A stretch of 36,302 nucleotides of DNA from Alkanindiges hydrocarboniclasticus. Its GTDB lineage: Bacteria; Pseudomonadota; Gammaproteobacteria; Pseudomonadales; Moraxellaceae. Under the pieces are notes generated by a model. It made no database searches and was not told where the DNA came from. It was given only the letters and a program-made list of their open reading frames with translations. Positions 16,580-25,237 of this stretch are shown piece by piece. Every line of letters begins with the position of its first letter. Within the stretch, counting starts at the first letter, position 1. The position numbers and the translations under genes are program-made. Location: assembly GCF_001982605.1 (NCBI RefSeq), contig NZ_MLCN01000025.1, positions 1 through 36,302 of the forward strand, in the 5' to 3' direction.

Positions 16580-17149
16580 TTAACAGCTGATATTCGTACC
16601 GCTAGCGGTCTCATGGATACCATCACCGTTATTGTCTTTAGAGGACCTAGCACTACCAATTTTGGGTAAAATAATCATCCGGTGCCAGTAGTTTTCCTCA
16701 GCACAGTACCGGAAACTGCCATTACTCATGTCCAGGCGGCCACGCTCAGCGGTATATAGCAAAACATTTGAAGTACTGCCTCCAGCCCCACGCCAGCTAA
16801 CTTGTCCATACTTAATATTGGTGGGGTAGTAATTTAAAATAGTTTCAGTATTATCCAGCGCACGATTATGATTCTGATCAATAAATAATAATGCACCTTT
16901 ATTCCAGTCATTATCACAGTTTGTATAATCACTACTGCCACATAAGCCGATAGCATAATGCAGGGTAGCTGCTTTAATACGGGCATCACTTAAGGCGGGA
17001 TAGAACCGATTAAATACTTGGATTGCCTCAGAACTTCTTAACAAAGAACTAAAAAAAGGTGCTGAAATCATAACAAGAATAGAAATAACTGCTATCACTG
17101 TAACGAGTTCAACCAGTGTAAAACCGGATATTTTTCTTAAAAATTGCAT
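16580..17149 (-). CDS. FimT/GspH-type pseudopilin
   Basis: A 189-residue type IV pilin-like protein. The prepilin leader MQFLRKISG is followed by the conserved FTLVELVTVIAVISILVMIS helix, cleaved by the prepilin peptidase between G and F, with the +5 Glu present. The C-terminal globular part has the GspH/FimT features QVSWRGAGGSTSNVLLYTAERGR and RMIILPKIGSARSS, plus cysteines that could pair (including the terminal Cys). The ATG at 17149 was preferred to the longer frame starting at 17185 because it gives a short, typical leader. No other pilus gene is in the window, so this is an orphan minor pilin locus. Confidence 0.88.
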   Translation of the reverse strand: MQFLRKISGFTLVELVTVIAVISILVMISAPFFSSLLRSSEAIQVFNRFYPALSDARIKAATLHYAIGLCGSSDYTNCDNDWNKGALLFIDQNHNRALDNTETILNYYPTNIKYGQVSWRGAGGSTSNVLLYTAERGRLDMSNGSFRYCAEENYWHRMIILPKIGSARSSKDNNGDGIHETASGTNISC

Positions 17150-17290
17150 TTTATGTTTTCTCAAACAAGTCTTATTGGATATCAAATAAAAATTATCTTA
17201 TTGAAATAGATCATTTATTTGGTTTTTTTAAGTATAGACTACTCTGTCTAATAAAAAAAGTGCAATAATTTCTTTAAATAATACAAAGTA

Positions 17291-17535
17291 TTGACTCTGC
17301 AACGTGAAACTTACTAAACTGCAACGGAAGATGTAAAAATTTTTATCAATACTTCGCTCTATGGAGTTACTTCGGAACACACCTGGAAAGCGGGTACTGG
17401 GTAATGAAGTAATCTGAAGTGTGACATGAAGACTTAAAAATGCTGGAAAAATAGTTATTTAACTATTCCAGTGAGCCGAAAAACCGAGTAGGCTAAACAC
17501 TGAACAACAAATTTTTTAAACATCTGGAGGAATCC
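17291..17535 (+). promoter_or_regulatory. Candidate promoter and long structured leader of ompA
   Basis: A possible -35 TTGACT at 17291 and a -10-like TACTAA at 17312 (spacing short, so tentative) would give a leader of about 210 bases. The leader has a hairpin at 17443-17471 (CTGGAA and TTCCAG arms, with inner TAGTT/AACTA pairs), a long-range pairing TTACTTC (17367-17373) with GAAGTAA (17406-17412), and a strong ribosome binding site (CTGGAGGAATCC) before the ATG. Long, stable leaders are common for abundant outer-membrane protein mRNAs and are targets of small RNAs. The 17150-17290 part is AT-rich with no gene. Confidence 0.5.
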
Positions 17536-18702
17536 ATGAAACTGAGTCGTATTGCGCTCGCGATGTTAGTTGCAGCTCCGTTTGCTGCCGCAAATGCAGG
17601 TGTAACTGTAACCCCATTAATGCTGGGTTATCACTGGTATCCAGAAGATACGCAGGACAAAATGCGGAATGAAGCATTAACTAACCGCGACACTACTGGT
17701 GCTAATATTCCAGGTGGTGTAGCACTGGTTAATGACCTGTCTGTTGGTGCAGCTATTGGTCTGGAACTGACTCCATGGTTGCAAGCAGAAGTTGAATACC
17801 AGCAAACCAAAGCTGATGCTCAACATAATGAACGTAACTCACCAAACGAGTTCGGTTTTCCATACAATGGCGTTCCTTACGATGCCAAGCATGAAACCTT
17901 AAGCGGTAACCTGATTGCGACTACTGACGTATTCACTGGTAACTATGACAGTAAAGTTAAGCCATATGCCTTGATCGGTGGTGGTTACAGCCGTATTACT
18001 GTAGATAACCCTGGCTATGATTACCGTTCATATGACACCATTGGTAACTTGGGTGCCGGTGTACTGTGGCAGCTAAATGATGCATTAACACTGCGTACTG
18101 AAGCTCGTGCAACGCACAACTTCGATAACAACTGGTGGGAAGGCCAAGGTATTGCTGCCCTGCAAGTGGTACTGGGCGGTCACCTGAAACCTGCTGCTCC
18201 AGTTGCTCCAGTTGAGCCAATTGCACCACCACCACCACCAGTTGTTGAGCCAACTCCTGAGCCAACTCCTGAGCCACAACAGCTGACCGAAGACCTGAAA
18301 ATGGAACTTCGTGTATTCTTTGATACTAACAAGTCTAATATCAAGGAACAGTACAAGCCTGAAGTTGCCAAAGTTGCCCAGAAACTGCAAGAGTATCCAA
18401 ATGCTACTGCAATGATCGAAGGTCATACTGACAACACTGGTCCACGTAAACTGAATGAGCGCCTGTCTATGGCTCGTGCAAATTCTGTGAAGTCTATGCT
18501 GGTTGGCCAATACGGTATTGATGGTAGCCGTCTGACTACCCAAGGTTATGCATGGGATCGTCCAATTGCACCGAACAACACCAAAGAAGGTCGTGCAATG
18601 AACCGTCGTGTGTATGCAGTAATTACCGGTAGCCGTACTGTAACTGTACCAGCTGACCAAGTACCTACTACTGCACCTGCAGCTACTGCTACTACTGAGT
18701 AA
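17536..18702 (+). CDS. ompA: Outer membrane protein OmpA
   Basis: A 388-residue OmpA-type porin and structural protein. A signal peptide of about 21 residues ends AANA, before [11 protein letters not shown]. An eight-stranded beta-barrel spans about 22-218. A Pro-rich linker (about 219-250) includes the repeated unit EPTP, and a C-terminal OmpA domain binds peptidoglycan ([13 protein letters not shown], then [21 protein letters not shown] with the diaminopimelate-binding Asp and Arg). The sequence is very like Acinetobacter OmpA, except that the first extracellular loops are longer. A short Thr/Ala-rich tail follows. It has a strong ribosome binding site, and its paralogue follows 279 bases downstream. 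Confidence 0.95.
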   Translation: MKLSRIALAMLVAAPFAAANAGVTVTPLMLGYHWYPEDTQDKMRNEALTNRDTTGANIPGGVALVNDLSVGAAIGLELTPWLQAEVEYQQTKADAQHNERNSPNEFGFPYNGVPYDAKHETLSGNLIATTDVFTGNYDSKVKPYALIGGGYSRITVDNPGYDYRSYDTIGNLGAGVLWQLNDALTLRTEARATHNFDNNWWEGQGIAALQVVLGGHLKPAAPVAPVEPIAPPPPPVVEPTPEPTPEPQQLTEDLKMELRVFFDTNKSNIKEQYKPEVAKVAQKLQEYPNATAMIEGHTDNTGPRKLNERLSMARANSVKSMLVGQYGIDGSRLTTQGYAWDRPIAPNNTKEGRAMNRRVYAVITGSRTVTVPADQVPTTAPAATATTE

Positions 18703-18724
18703 TTTACAGTAATAGGCCGTTAAG

Positions 18725-18758
18725 AAAAAATAGTCGCCCTGTGCGGCTATTTTTTTGA
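18725..18758 (+). terminator. Terminator of ompA
   Basis: The arms AATAGTCGC and GCGGCTATT (one G-T pair) are followed by seven T. The stem separates the two OmpA paralogues into different transcripts. Confidence 0.85.
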
Positions 18759-18981
18759 CCAAAAATCTTTCAATTTAAATTTATGCTGTTTTCATTTCTT
18801 AAAAAAGTATAAAAACTCATTATCCAAAAATTACATATTTGATACTACCCTTAAAAATAAATTCATCCTTTGTCATTCTTCTCCGTGATTCGGTAAAAAT
18901 ATTTTGTTACCTGTTTTGTTTACTTGTAGCTTCAATTACGCTCTGCCAGATTAATAAATTCTTACATCTCTGGAGAGATTG

Positions 18982-20094
18982 ATGAAACTAAATCGTGCTG
19001 TACTGGCAATATTATTAGCTGCTCCTTTTACTGTAGCGACCGCTGGTGTTACTGTTAGTCCACTGATCTTGGGGTATACCTGGTATCCTGATAATGCTAA
19101 AAAACGTGAGCGTACTGAACAGTTTGCTGTGAATCAGTCGGGTACTGGCTATCAATTGGACAATGATGTCTATACCGGTGCAGCCATTGGCCTGGAACTT
19201 ACGCCATGGCTTGGTTTTGAGGTGGAGTATGGTGAAACACGTGCAGAGGCCAAACTGAAAAATGGTACAACTAGCCTGACTACTGATACTTATGATGCCA
19301 AACAGAGAAACCTGCTGGGTAATTTTTATGTGACTTCTGACCTGATCACTAAAAATTATGACAGTAAAGTTAAGCCATACGTGATGCTGGGTGCGGGACA
19401 AGCCAAATATGAAATTGATGAAACTGGCAGCAGTGTGGGCACTGAATCTACTGATACTATTGGTAATGCAGGACTAGGGGTATTCTGGCGAGTCAATGAT
19501 GCGCTGTCTGTTCGCACCGAAGGACGTGCCATTTATAACTTTGATAATAAAATCTGGGAGCCGCAAGCCATTGCCGGGTTAAATCTGGTATTGGGCGGCC
19601 ATTTAAAGCCGGCAGTTCCTGTGGCTCCGGTTGAGCCAGTGGCACCGCCCCCTGTTGTGATTGCACCGGTGGCAACCCCCATTGCACCACCCCCTAAAGA
19701 GCTGACCGAAGATTTACGAATGGAGCTGCGTATTTTCTTTGATACCAATAAATCTGTGATCAAAGCGCAATACAAACCAGAAGTGGCCAAGGTTGCTACC
19801 AAGTTGCAGGAATATGCCAATGCATCAGCCACCATTGAAGGGCATACCGATAATACAGGCTCGCGCCAGTTGAATGAGCGTCTGGCACTGGCACGTGCCA
19901 ATGCGGTAAAAGCAATGCTGGTAAATGAATTTGGCATTAACGCCAGTCGTTTAAGCACGCAGGGTTTTGCCTGGGATAGTCCGATTGCTACCAATGCCAC
20001 GCCAGATGGACGTGCCTTAAACCGTCGTGTTTATGCCGTCATCAAGGGTAGCCGTACCGTGATTGTTCCTGCTGATCAGGTGCCTGCCAACTAA
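18982..20094 (+). CDS. Second OmpA-family outer membrane protein (tandem paralogue)
   Basis: The 370 residues have the same build as the upstream ompA: signal peptide to about residue 22 (TVATAG), beta-barrel to about 205, Pro-rich linker ([20 protein letters not shown]) and OmpA domain ([44 protein letters not shown] with the binding Asp/Arg). The barrel loops and linker differ, while the periplasmic domain and some barrel strands are nearly identical ([14 protein letters not shown]). The ATG at 18982 follows GGAGAG. It has an AT-rich upstream region of its own and a terminator, so it can be regulated separately from ompA. It arose by local duplication and then changed mainly in surface-exposed parts. 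Confidence 0.93.
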   Translation: MKLNRAVLAILLAAPFTVATAGVTVSPLILGYTWYPDNAKKRERTEQFAVNQSGTGYQLDNDVYTGAAIGLELTPWLGFEVEYGETRAEAKLKNGTTSLTTDTYDAKQRNLLGNFYVTSDLITKNYDSKVKPYVMLGAGQAKYEIDETGSSVGTESTDTIGNAGLGVFWRVNDALSVRTEGRAIYNFDNKIWEPQAIAGLNLVLGGHLKPAVPVAPVEPVAPPPVVIAPVATPIAPPPKELTEDLRMELRIFFDTNKSVIKAQYKPEVAKVATKLQEYANASATIEGHTDNTGSRQLNERLALARANAVKAMLVNEFGINASRLSTQGFAWDSPIATNATPDGRALNRRVYAVIKGSRTVIVPADQVPAN

Positions 20095-20126
20095 ATGCTG
20101 CCAAGTCCTGTGAAATTTTAAACTTA

Positions 20127-20159
20127 TAAAAAAAGCCGCAATTACTGCGGCTTTTTTTA
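20127..20159. terminator. Bidirectional terminator between the OmpA paralogue and the rtcB operon
   Basis: AAAAAAAGCCGC and GCGGCTTTTTTT flank a short loop, with an A run before and a T run after. The stem can end transcription from both sides: the plus-strand ompA paralogue and the minus-strand rtcB operon. Confidence 0.85.
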
Positions 20160-20193
20160 GGGCATTGGCAAGGGTTAAATGATGCTGATGCAT

Positions 20194-20361
20194 TTACATG
20201 TCCTCCCACAGGTTCTTTTTAAGACGCTGGCGGGTTGTGCGACGCTCACGCATTCTGGCCACATCGATATCCTGCTTCTGATGCACGCCACTTTTATGCA
20301 ATAGCGGATGCAAGGCAAGATGATTACGCTCCTGAAACGCTGGCATTTTCTTAACTTTCAT
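20194..20361 (-). CDS. 55-residue basic protein in the rtcB operon
   Basis: The ORF starts at ATG 20361, only 26 bases after the rtcB stop, with GAGG 8 bases upstream. The 55 residues start MKVKKMPAFQERNHLALHPLL and end LKKNLWEDM. It is very rich in Lys, Arg, His and Gln, with the motif NHLALHPLLHKSGVHQK and an Arg-rich helix (ARMRERRTTRQRLKK). This suggests an RNA- or ribosome-binding peptide. I do not recognise a named family. The close spacing behind rtcB, a good ribosome binding site and the shared terminator support a real gene of that operon. Confidence 0.75.
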   Translation of the reverse strand: MKVKKMPAFQERNHLALHPLLHKSGVHQKQDIDVARMRERRTTRQRLKKNLWEDM

Positions 20362-20387
20362 AACTGTTCCTCACCAATTTTGTATTT

Positions 20388-21593
20388 TTAGCCTTTGACA
20401 CACAAAACCTGTTTTAAGGTATGCACCACTTCAACCAGATCAGTCTGATTGGCCATAACCTGATCAATATCCTTGTAGGCTGCCGGGATTTCATCCACAA
20501 CACCACCATCCTTACGGCATTCAACCCCTTGAGTTTGCAGGCTGAGGTCATCACTGGTAAACAGGCGCTTAGCCTTACTACGACTCATCTTGCGGCCTGC
20601 CCCATGCGAGCAGGAACAAAACGATTCGGGATTGCCTTTACCTCTGACAATATAGGATTTGGCGCCCATTGATCCGGGAATAATACCCAGCTCATCGTGT
20701 CCGGCCCGAATGGCACCCTTGCGGGTAACAAACACATTTTCACCAAAATGCTGTTCCTGCTGCACATAATTGTGATGGCAGTTCACGGCTTCCTTGGCTA
20801 ACTGGAATGGTGGTAAAAGCGGGCGGATCGCTTCCAAAACCAGTCGCATCATCTCGCGGCGGTTTTCATAGGCATAATCCTGTGCCCAGTGTACGGCTTC
20901 TACATAATCATCAAAACTGTTTGAGCCTTCAGCAAAATATGACAGGTCTTTATCTGGAACGTGACCAAAACGGTGCTGTGCTTCCTTTTTGGCCAGTTCA
21001 ATAAAGTAGCTACCTATGCAATTACCAAGGCCGCGACTACCGGAGTGCAGCATTACCCATACCTGCTGCTGCTCATCCACACACAGTTCAATAAAGTGAT
21101 TGCCGCCGCCCAGTGTGCCCAGTTGCTTTTGCCAGGTCTGGTCAAAATTTTTCAGCATGCGCTTAAGACCCGGATGCTTGGCGATAATGACCTGCAAACG
21201 CTTGTCCAGTGGGCTTAAGGTAGACGCTTTTGCCTTTACCTGCTTGTGCAAGGCAAACCCCACGGGCACCTTGCGTTCAATGTCACTACGGATACGGCGC
21301 AAGTCATCTGGCAACTGGCTGGCATTTAAGCTTAGCCGGACTGCATTCATACCACAGCCGATATCCACCCCAACCGCAGCAGGGATAATGGCATTTTTGG
21401 TGGGAATAACACTGCCTACCGTTGCACCAATGCCCAGATGCACATCTGGCATGACAGCCACATGCGAATGGATAAACTGCAACTGCGCCACTTTTCTAAG
21501 CTGTTCAATGGCATCAGCTTCTATGTCTTGCGTGAAGACTTTAATAGGAACGCCATAACCAGAGTTGGCGTTAATGGTCATTTGAATGGCCAT
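20388..21593 (-). CDS. rtcB: RNA-splicing ligase RtcB
   Basis: RtcB is the GTP- and Mn-dependent RNA ligase that joins 2',3'-cyclic phosphate (3'-phosphate) ends to 5'-OH ends, used in repair of cleaved tRNA and rRNA. The 401 residues fit the shorter E. coli-like group. Metal-binding and catalytic motifs are MPDVHLG, VGVDIGCG with C80, GTLGGGNHFIEL, HSGSRGLG, the HHNY segment, and SCSHGAGRKMSR, where H330 forms the GMP-histidine intermediate. E. coli rtcB is paired with the cyclase rtcA and regulator rtcR; neither is here, and instead a small basic protein follows. Confidence 0.95.
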   Translation of the reverse strand: MAIQMTINANSGYGVPIKVFTQDIEADAIEQLRKVAQLQFIHSHVAVMPDVHLGIGATVGSVIPTKNAIIPAAVGVDIGCGMNAVRLSLNASQLPDDLRRIRSDIERKVPVGFALHKQVKAKASTLSPLDKRLQVIIAKHPGLKRMLKNFDQTWQKQLGTLGGGNHFIELCVDEQQQVWVMLHSGSRGLGNCIGSYFIELAKKEAQHRFGHVPDKDLSYFAEGSNSFDDYVEAVHWAQDYAYENRREMMRLVLEAIRPLLPPFQLAKEAVNCHHNYVQQEQHFGENVFVTRKGAIRAGHDELGIIPGSMGAKSYIVRGKGNPESFCSCSHGAGRKMSRSKAKRLFTSDDLSLQTQGVECRKDGGVVDEIPAAYKDIDQVMANQTDLVEVVHTLKQVLCVKG

Positions 21594-22360
21594 GCTTATT
21601 TTCCATTTTTAAAATTGATTATGGGTAAATATCAACTGACAAGGGAGCTAGTACCATGCTGTTATTGGTATAAGGCTTGTCGTAAGGGTTTTTTTGCCTA
21701 TAAAAAAACCCAGCGAATGCTGAGCTTTTGGCTGCTGCATTCGGATATTTACCACCTTTGGTTTGGCAAACATCCGAATTGATGGATGTTTGCTAAACAG
21801 TGATGTTTTTCTTCAAATTAGGGTTTAGCACAACATCCTCCTTTTAATAAAACGGGTGAAATGAATGAATCTGGTTTTTCGATAAATCGGTATTAAATAG
21901 CTACTGATTTATGAAGGGTTGGCATTATAAATAGAATGTTTATAAATGCAACTCCAATTTACCAGAATATCACTATGAACCAAAAGTTAAATAAGCCTAA
22001 AAAGGCATTTTCATCTGTAGTATTAATGGGGTTAAATGCCTAAAAAACAATAGCAGTCCGCGTGTATGAGAAAGAGGTAACCCTTGTTAGTACTGGCGTT
22101 GTGACTAGGACATAAGGCTATAACCAATCCTTTGTCTACTGTTAAAACAAAAATAGCTAAGCTTAAAAATTCACGTTTACAGGAGAGTACTGATATTTAA
22201 AAAATATTAATACCGAAGAACCATTAATGATCTAAGGCTTGGGTTTGGCACAAATCCACTGGAATGCTGTGCTGCCAACCCAGTTAATACATGATTGGCT
22301 GAGGCTGGCAAGCATTGCTGTATCCAGTTTCAGTTTAGACATCAACAGAGTAAAAAGCAC
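21594..22360. other. 767-base region without a recognisable gene
   Basis: This is an AT-rich stretch between rtcB and lysP. It holds a hairpin GGGTTTTTTT/AAAAAAACCC (about 21686-21711), a strong stem GCAAACATCC/GGATGTTTGC (21766-21793), a short frame from ATG at about 21975 (MNQKLNKPKKAFSSVVLMG and three more residues) that reads through a TAA into about 23 further open codons, and a terminator-like stem near the end of lysP (22241-22281). It looks like a decayed gene or old insertion site. The frames on the plus strand at 21438-21782 are continuations of the rtcB shadow. Confidence 0.5.
22241..22281 (-). terminator. Possible terminator stem after lysP
   Basis: GGGTTTGGCA pairs with TGCCAACCC with one bulged base and a loop of about 22 bases. 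It lies 80 bases after the lysP stop. The T tract is weak, so confidence is low. Confidence 0.35.
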
Positions 22361-23827
22361 TTAATCACCGCGGTAAGGCCGCACGTCCATCTCGGCATAG
22401 GGCACAAAGCGGGTTTTATATTTAAAGCGGTAACCCAGCCAGATGGCCAGAAAAATGGGAATGCTAATGTAAGCCGAAATAATGCCCTGCCAGTCAATAT
22501 GCTCACCCATAAAGGCCTGATAATTTTGCCCGAGGGTAATGAACAAGCACAGGCCAAAGGCAAACAGGGGGCCAAACGGGAAAAACTTGGCACGGTAAGG
22601 CAGGTCACTTAACTGGTAGCCCTGTGCAATATAGCCCTTGCGAAAACGGTAATGCGCCACGGCAATACCCAGCCACACAATAAAACCACACATGCCTGAG
22701 GTATTCAGCAGCCACACATACACCTGTTTGTCACCAATAAAAGTGCTTAAAAAACACAGCCCACCAATCAGGGTGGTGGCCAGCAGCGCATAACGGGGTA
22801 CGCCGTTTTTACTGAGTCTGGCAAAAATCCGCGGTGCATTGCCTTCTTTGGCCAGGTTATACAGCATGCGGGTTGAGGCATACATGCCAGAATTTCCAGC
22901 CGACAAGATAGCTGTCAGGATCACGGCATTCATGACACTGGCGGCAAAGGCAAAACCGGCACGCTCAAACAGCAGGGTAAACGGCGATACCGTAATGTCA
23001 TTATTGCTGGCGGCTTGCAGCAGGCGCGGGTCATCGTAGGGAATGAGCGTACCAATTACAAAAATGGCCAGAATGTAAAACATCAGGATGCGCCAGAATA
23101 ACTGCTTGATGGCCAGTGGGATGGTCTTTTTAGGGTTTTCCGATTCCCCGGCTGCCACACCAATCAGCTCGGTGCCCTGAAAGGAAAATCCGGCAATCAT
23201 GGCAACCCCAACCATGGCTTGCAGGCCACCTACAAACGGCGCATCACCATGCGTCCAGTTACTAAACCCGGGCGATTGTACGCCATGCATCAGGCCAAAA
23301 ATACTGGCCAGCCCAAGCCCAATGAAAATGATCACAGCAATGACTTTAACCAGCGAAAACCAGAATTCACTTTCGCCAAAGCCCTTAACTGAAATGACAT
23401 TAAGCAAAAACATCAGTAGCAAAAAGCCGCCACTCCACACGATGCCATTGACCTCTGGAAACCAGAAACTCATGATAATCTGTGCTGCCACCAGCTCCGC
23501 AGCAATGGTAACCGCCCAGTTGTACCAGAAGTTCCAGCCCAGTGCGAAGCCAAAGCCTTTTTCCACATAGCGCTCGCCATAGGTGGAAAATGAGCCGGAA
23601 ACCGGTTGGTAAGCGGCCATTTCACCTAGACTGGTCATCAGGAAAAATACCATAACGCCAATCAGGGCATAAGCCAGCAATGCACCTGCCGGCCCAGCCG
23701 CAGCAATGGTACTGCCGGATGCCAGAAACAGGCCGGTGCCAATAGAGCCGCCAATGGCAATCATGTTTAAGTGGCGTGCTTTGAGTTTGCGCTGTAAGTG
23801 CGGCGTTGCAGGGTGTGGACTGGCCAT
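22361..23827 (-). CDS. lysP: Lysine-specific permease LysP (APC family)
   Basis: The 488-residue inner-membrane amino-acid transporter has about 12 membrane spans. Almost the whole protein aligns by eye with E. coli LysP: LKARHLNMIAIGGSIGTGLF, the sequence around SLGEMAAYQPVSGSF, GFALGWNFWYNWAVT, GFSFQGTELIGVAAGESE and SAGNSGMYASTRMLY. These are the APC signature segments (unwound helices 1 and 6). Import of L-lysine with protons is the likely role, though a related cationic amino acid is possible. The ATG at 23827 (MASPHPATP) is chosen over a TTG at 23845. It follows rsmC on the same strand after 71 bases. Confidence 0.88.
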   Translation of the reverse strand: MASPHPATPHLQRKLKARHLNMIAIGGSIGTGLFLASGSTIAAAGPAGALLAYALIGVMVFFLMTSLGEMAAYQPVSGSFSTYGERYVEKGFGFALGWNFWYNWAVTIAAELVAAQIIMSFWFPEVNGIVWSGGFLLLMFLLNVISVKGFGESEFWFSLVKVIAVIIFIGLGLASIFGLMHGVQSPGFSNWTHGDAPFVGGLQAMVGVAMIAGFSFQGTELIGVAAGESENPKKTIPLAIKQLFWRILMFYILAIFVIGTLIPYDDPRLLQAASNNDITVSPFTLLFERAGFAFAASVMNAVILTAILSAGNSGMYASTRMLYNLAKEGNAPRIFARLSKNGVPRYALLATTLIGGLCFLSTFIGDKQVYVWLLNTSGMCGFIVWLGIAVAHYRFRKGYIAQGYQLSDLPYRAKFFPFGPLFAFGLCLFITLGQNYQAFMGEHIDWQGIISAYISIPIFLAIWLGYRFKYKTRFVPYAEMDVRPYRGD

Positions 23828-23898
23828 GGGCAAAAAAATATCCAAGCAAAAAGAATATCGGGTGAATCAGGTAACTGGTAAATCAGCTTAATGAAAAA

Positions 23899-24930
23899 CT
23901 AGCTGCGTATGGCCTGATACACATGGAAGCCATGACCCTGTGCTAGGGTATGACAATGGCCAAAGCGATTTTGGAGCAGCGGAGGATATTTTAAAAAGCT
24001 GTTGGCAACAATCCTTAATTCACCCTTCACTTTTCGGGTGTTGTCGAGATGCGACACTGCCTGATTGAGCAAATCTTCAGTGGCCTGATAGCTGGTACGA
24101 ATGCCCTGATGAAATGGTGGGTTGCTAATAATGGCCCCCAGATTGTGCGGGGCATCAGCAATGCCACGTCCGGCAATCAACTGCACAGTGTCATCCTCAT
24201 TAATCTGGTTGGCTGCCAGACTGAATCGGGTGGCAGCCAGTGCAAAGGCATCGACATCCATAAAATGAACCGTTTGCTGGGGATGTTTTTTCTTTAAAAA
24301 ACAGCCAATAACACCTGCACCGCAACCAAAATCCAGCAAGTCGCCTTTGGGCAGTTTGTCCAGATGCTGCAATAACAGGGCAGTGCCCATATCCAGATGG
24401 CCGTGGCTAAACACACCGGGCAGGCTGACCACCTTCAGTTGGTCAAATGGCTCTAGCACAAAGGTTTTGGCCCATTCGGCCAGGGGCTTGTCGCTAACAG
24501 GGCCGGACAAATTGCATTGCCACAACTGGCAATGCCGGGCGCTATCGAGTTTTAAGGTTTTGCCATAAGGCTGTAACTGCTTGGCAGCACGCTCAATACC
24601 AGCACGCTTTTCTCCCACCAGAAACAGCTCGCCCTGAGGTTTTAACCGGCTGGCAATGCGCTGTAATAAATAATCGGTGAGTTCTTTTGATTTGGGCAAA
24701 AAGATAATGGCCTGATCAAATTGCTGTTCTGGTGGCTCGGCTGAAAAGTGGCAATTACTGCTCAGCTGCGTCAATGCACTATAATCCCCAAAGTGCCATG
24801 ACCAGGCAAACAGGCTGCTAACCTGTGGTTTTAGCTCATGAATTAACTGATCGGCTGGCAGGCCTGCCAGTAATACGGAACCCTTAAAAAAACTGAGTTG
24901 CCGTAAAATTACCTCACTGCGCGGATCCAT
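23899..24930 (-). CDS. rsmC: 16S rRNA (guanine-1207-N2)-methyltransferase RsmC
   Basis: RsmC methylates G1207 of 16S rRNA in the 30S subunit. The 343 residues show the usual two-domain build: an N-terminal degenerate methyltransferase-like domain (about 1-165) and a catalytic C-terminal Rossmann domain. The SAM-binding motif is LLDFGCGAGVIG, followed by VHFMDVDAFALAATR, and the catalytic N-P-P-F motif is IISNPPFHQG. The upstream segment VFSHGHLDMGTALLLQHL is also family-typical. The start MDPRSEVILRQ matches family N-termini. It is divergent from typA, and lysP lies downstream on the same strand. Confidence 0.94.
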   Translation of the reverse strand: MDPRSEVILRQLSFFKGSVLLAGLPADQLIHELKPQVSSLFAWSWHFGDYSALTQLSSNCHFSAEPPEQQFDQAIIFLPKSKELTDYLLQRIASRLKPQGELFLVGEKRAGIERAAKQLQPYGKTLKLDSARHCQLWQCNLSGPVSDKPLAEWAKTFVLEPFDQLKVVSLPGVFSHGHLDMGTALLLQHLDKLPKGDLLDFGCGAGVIGCFLKKKHPQQTVHFMDVDAFALAATRFSLAANQINEDDTVQLIAGRGIADAPHNLGAIISNPPFHQGIRTSYQATEDLLNQAVSHLDNTRKVKGELRIVANSFLKYPPLLQNRFGHCHTLAQGHGFHVYQAIRS

Positions 24931-25237
24931 GCCATGCCCCTGTAACGTATCTGGTTTAAAAATGAAATTTTAGCAGAACTTGCCTAATGAATTCTGCGTG
25001 CGCCACAATGAAAATCTAAACCGTCAGAATCAAGGCAGGATGAAAAAGTCTGGTCTGGTTTTGCTGGCCCGATGGGGTGGTTACAAAGTAACCAGTATGA
25101 GGTGTTTAAAAAAACCAATGCTGTAACCGGTTCTCTGATATAATTTCGCGTCCAAATTTTTAGTTGCTTGCATTCAGATGGGTGCTAGTAAAATAAACTG
25201 TGTACATACATATGTACAAACTACCGGATTTAATTGA
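24931..25237. promoter_or_regulatory. rsmC-typA divergent region with two palindromes and an extended -10 promoter
   Basis: The 307-base gap contains TGGTTACAAAGTAACCA (25078-25094, 7-bp arms, 3-base centre), an extended -10 element TGATATAAT (25136-25144) for typA, and TGTACATACATATGTACA (25201-25218, 8-bp arms, 2-base centre) in the presumed leader 19 bases before the typA start. No gene is seen. The two palindromes bracket the promoter and could be operators. The second could also be an mRNA hairpin near the ribosome binding site. Confidence 0.5.

Noticed and set aside
18241-18275. Tandem 12-base repeat in the ompA linker as a phase-variation tract
   Set aside because: The unit GAGCCAACTCCT occurs only twice and is a multiple of three, so slippage would change linker length by four residues without switching the gene off.
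18085-18762. 225-residue open frame on the minus strand across ompA
   Set aside because: It lies antisense to a clear OmpA gene, has a Cys/Ser/Trp/Thr-rich low-complexity composition caused by the repeat-rich linker, and has no ribosome binding site.
19533-20000. 155-residue open frame antisense to the second OmpA gene
   Set aside because: It is a shadow of the conserved OmpA domain and Pro-rich linker, with Gly/Ala/Thr runs mirroring the linker codons.
21438-21782. 114-residue plus-strand frame at the start of rtcB
   Set aside because: More than a third lies antisense to rtcB and the rest runs over the hairpins of the non-coding region. The composition is not protein-like.
22361-24930. rsmC and lysP as a functional operon
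   Set aside because: They are on the same strand 71 bases apart, so co-transcription is possible, but rRNA methylation and lysine uptake have no known link and no shared signal is visible.
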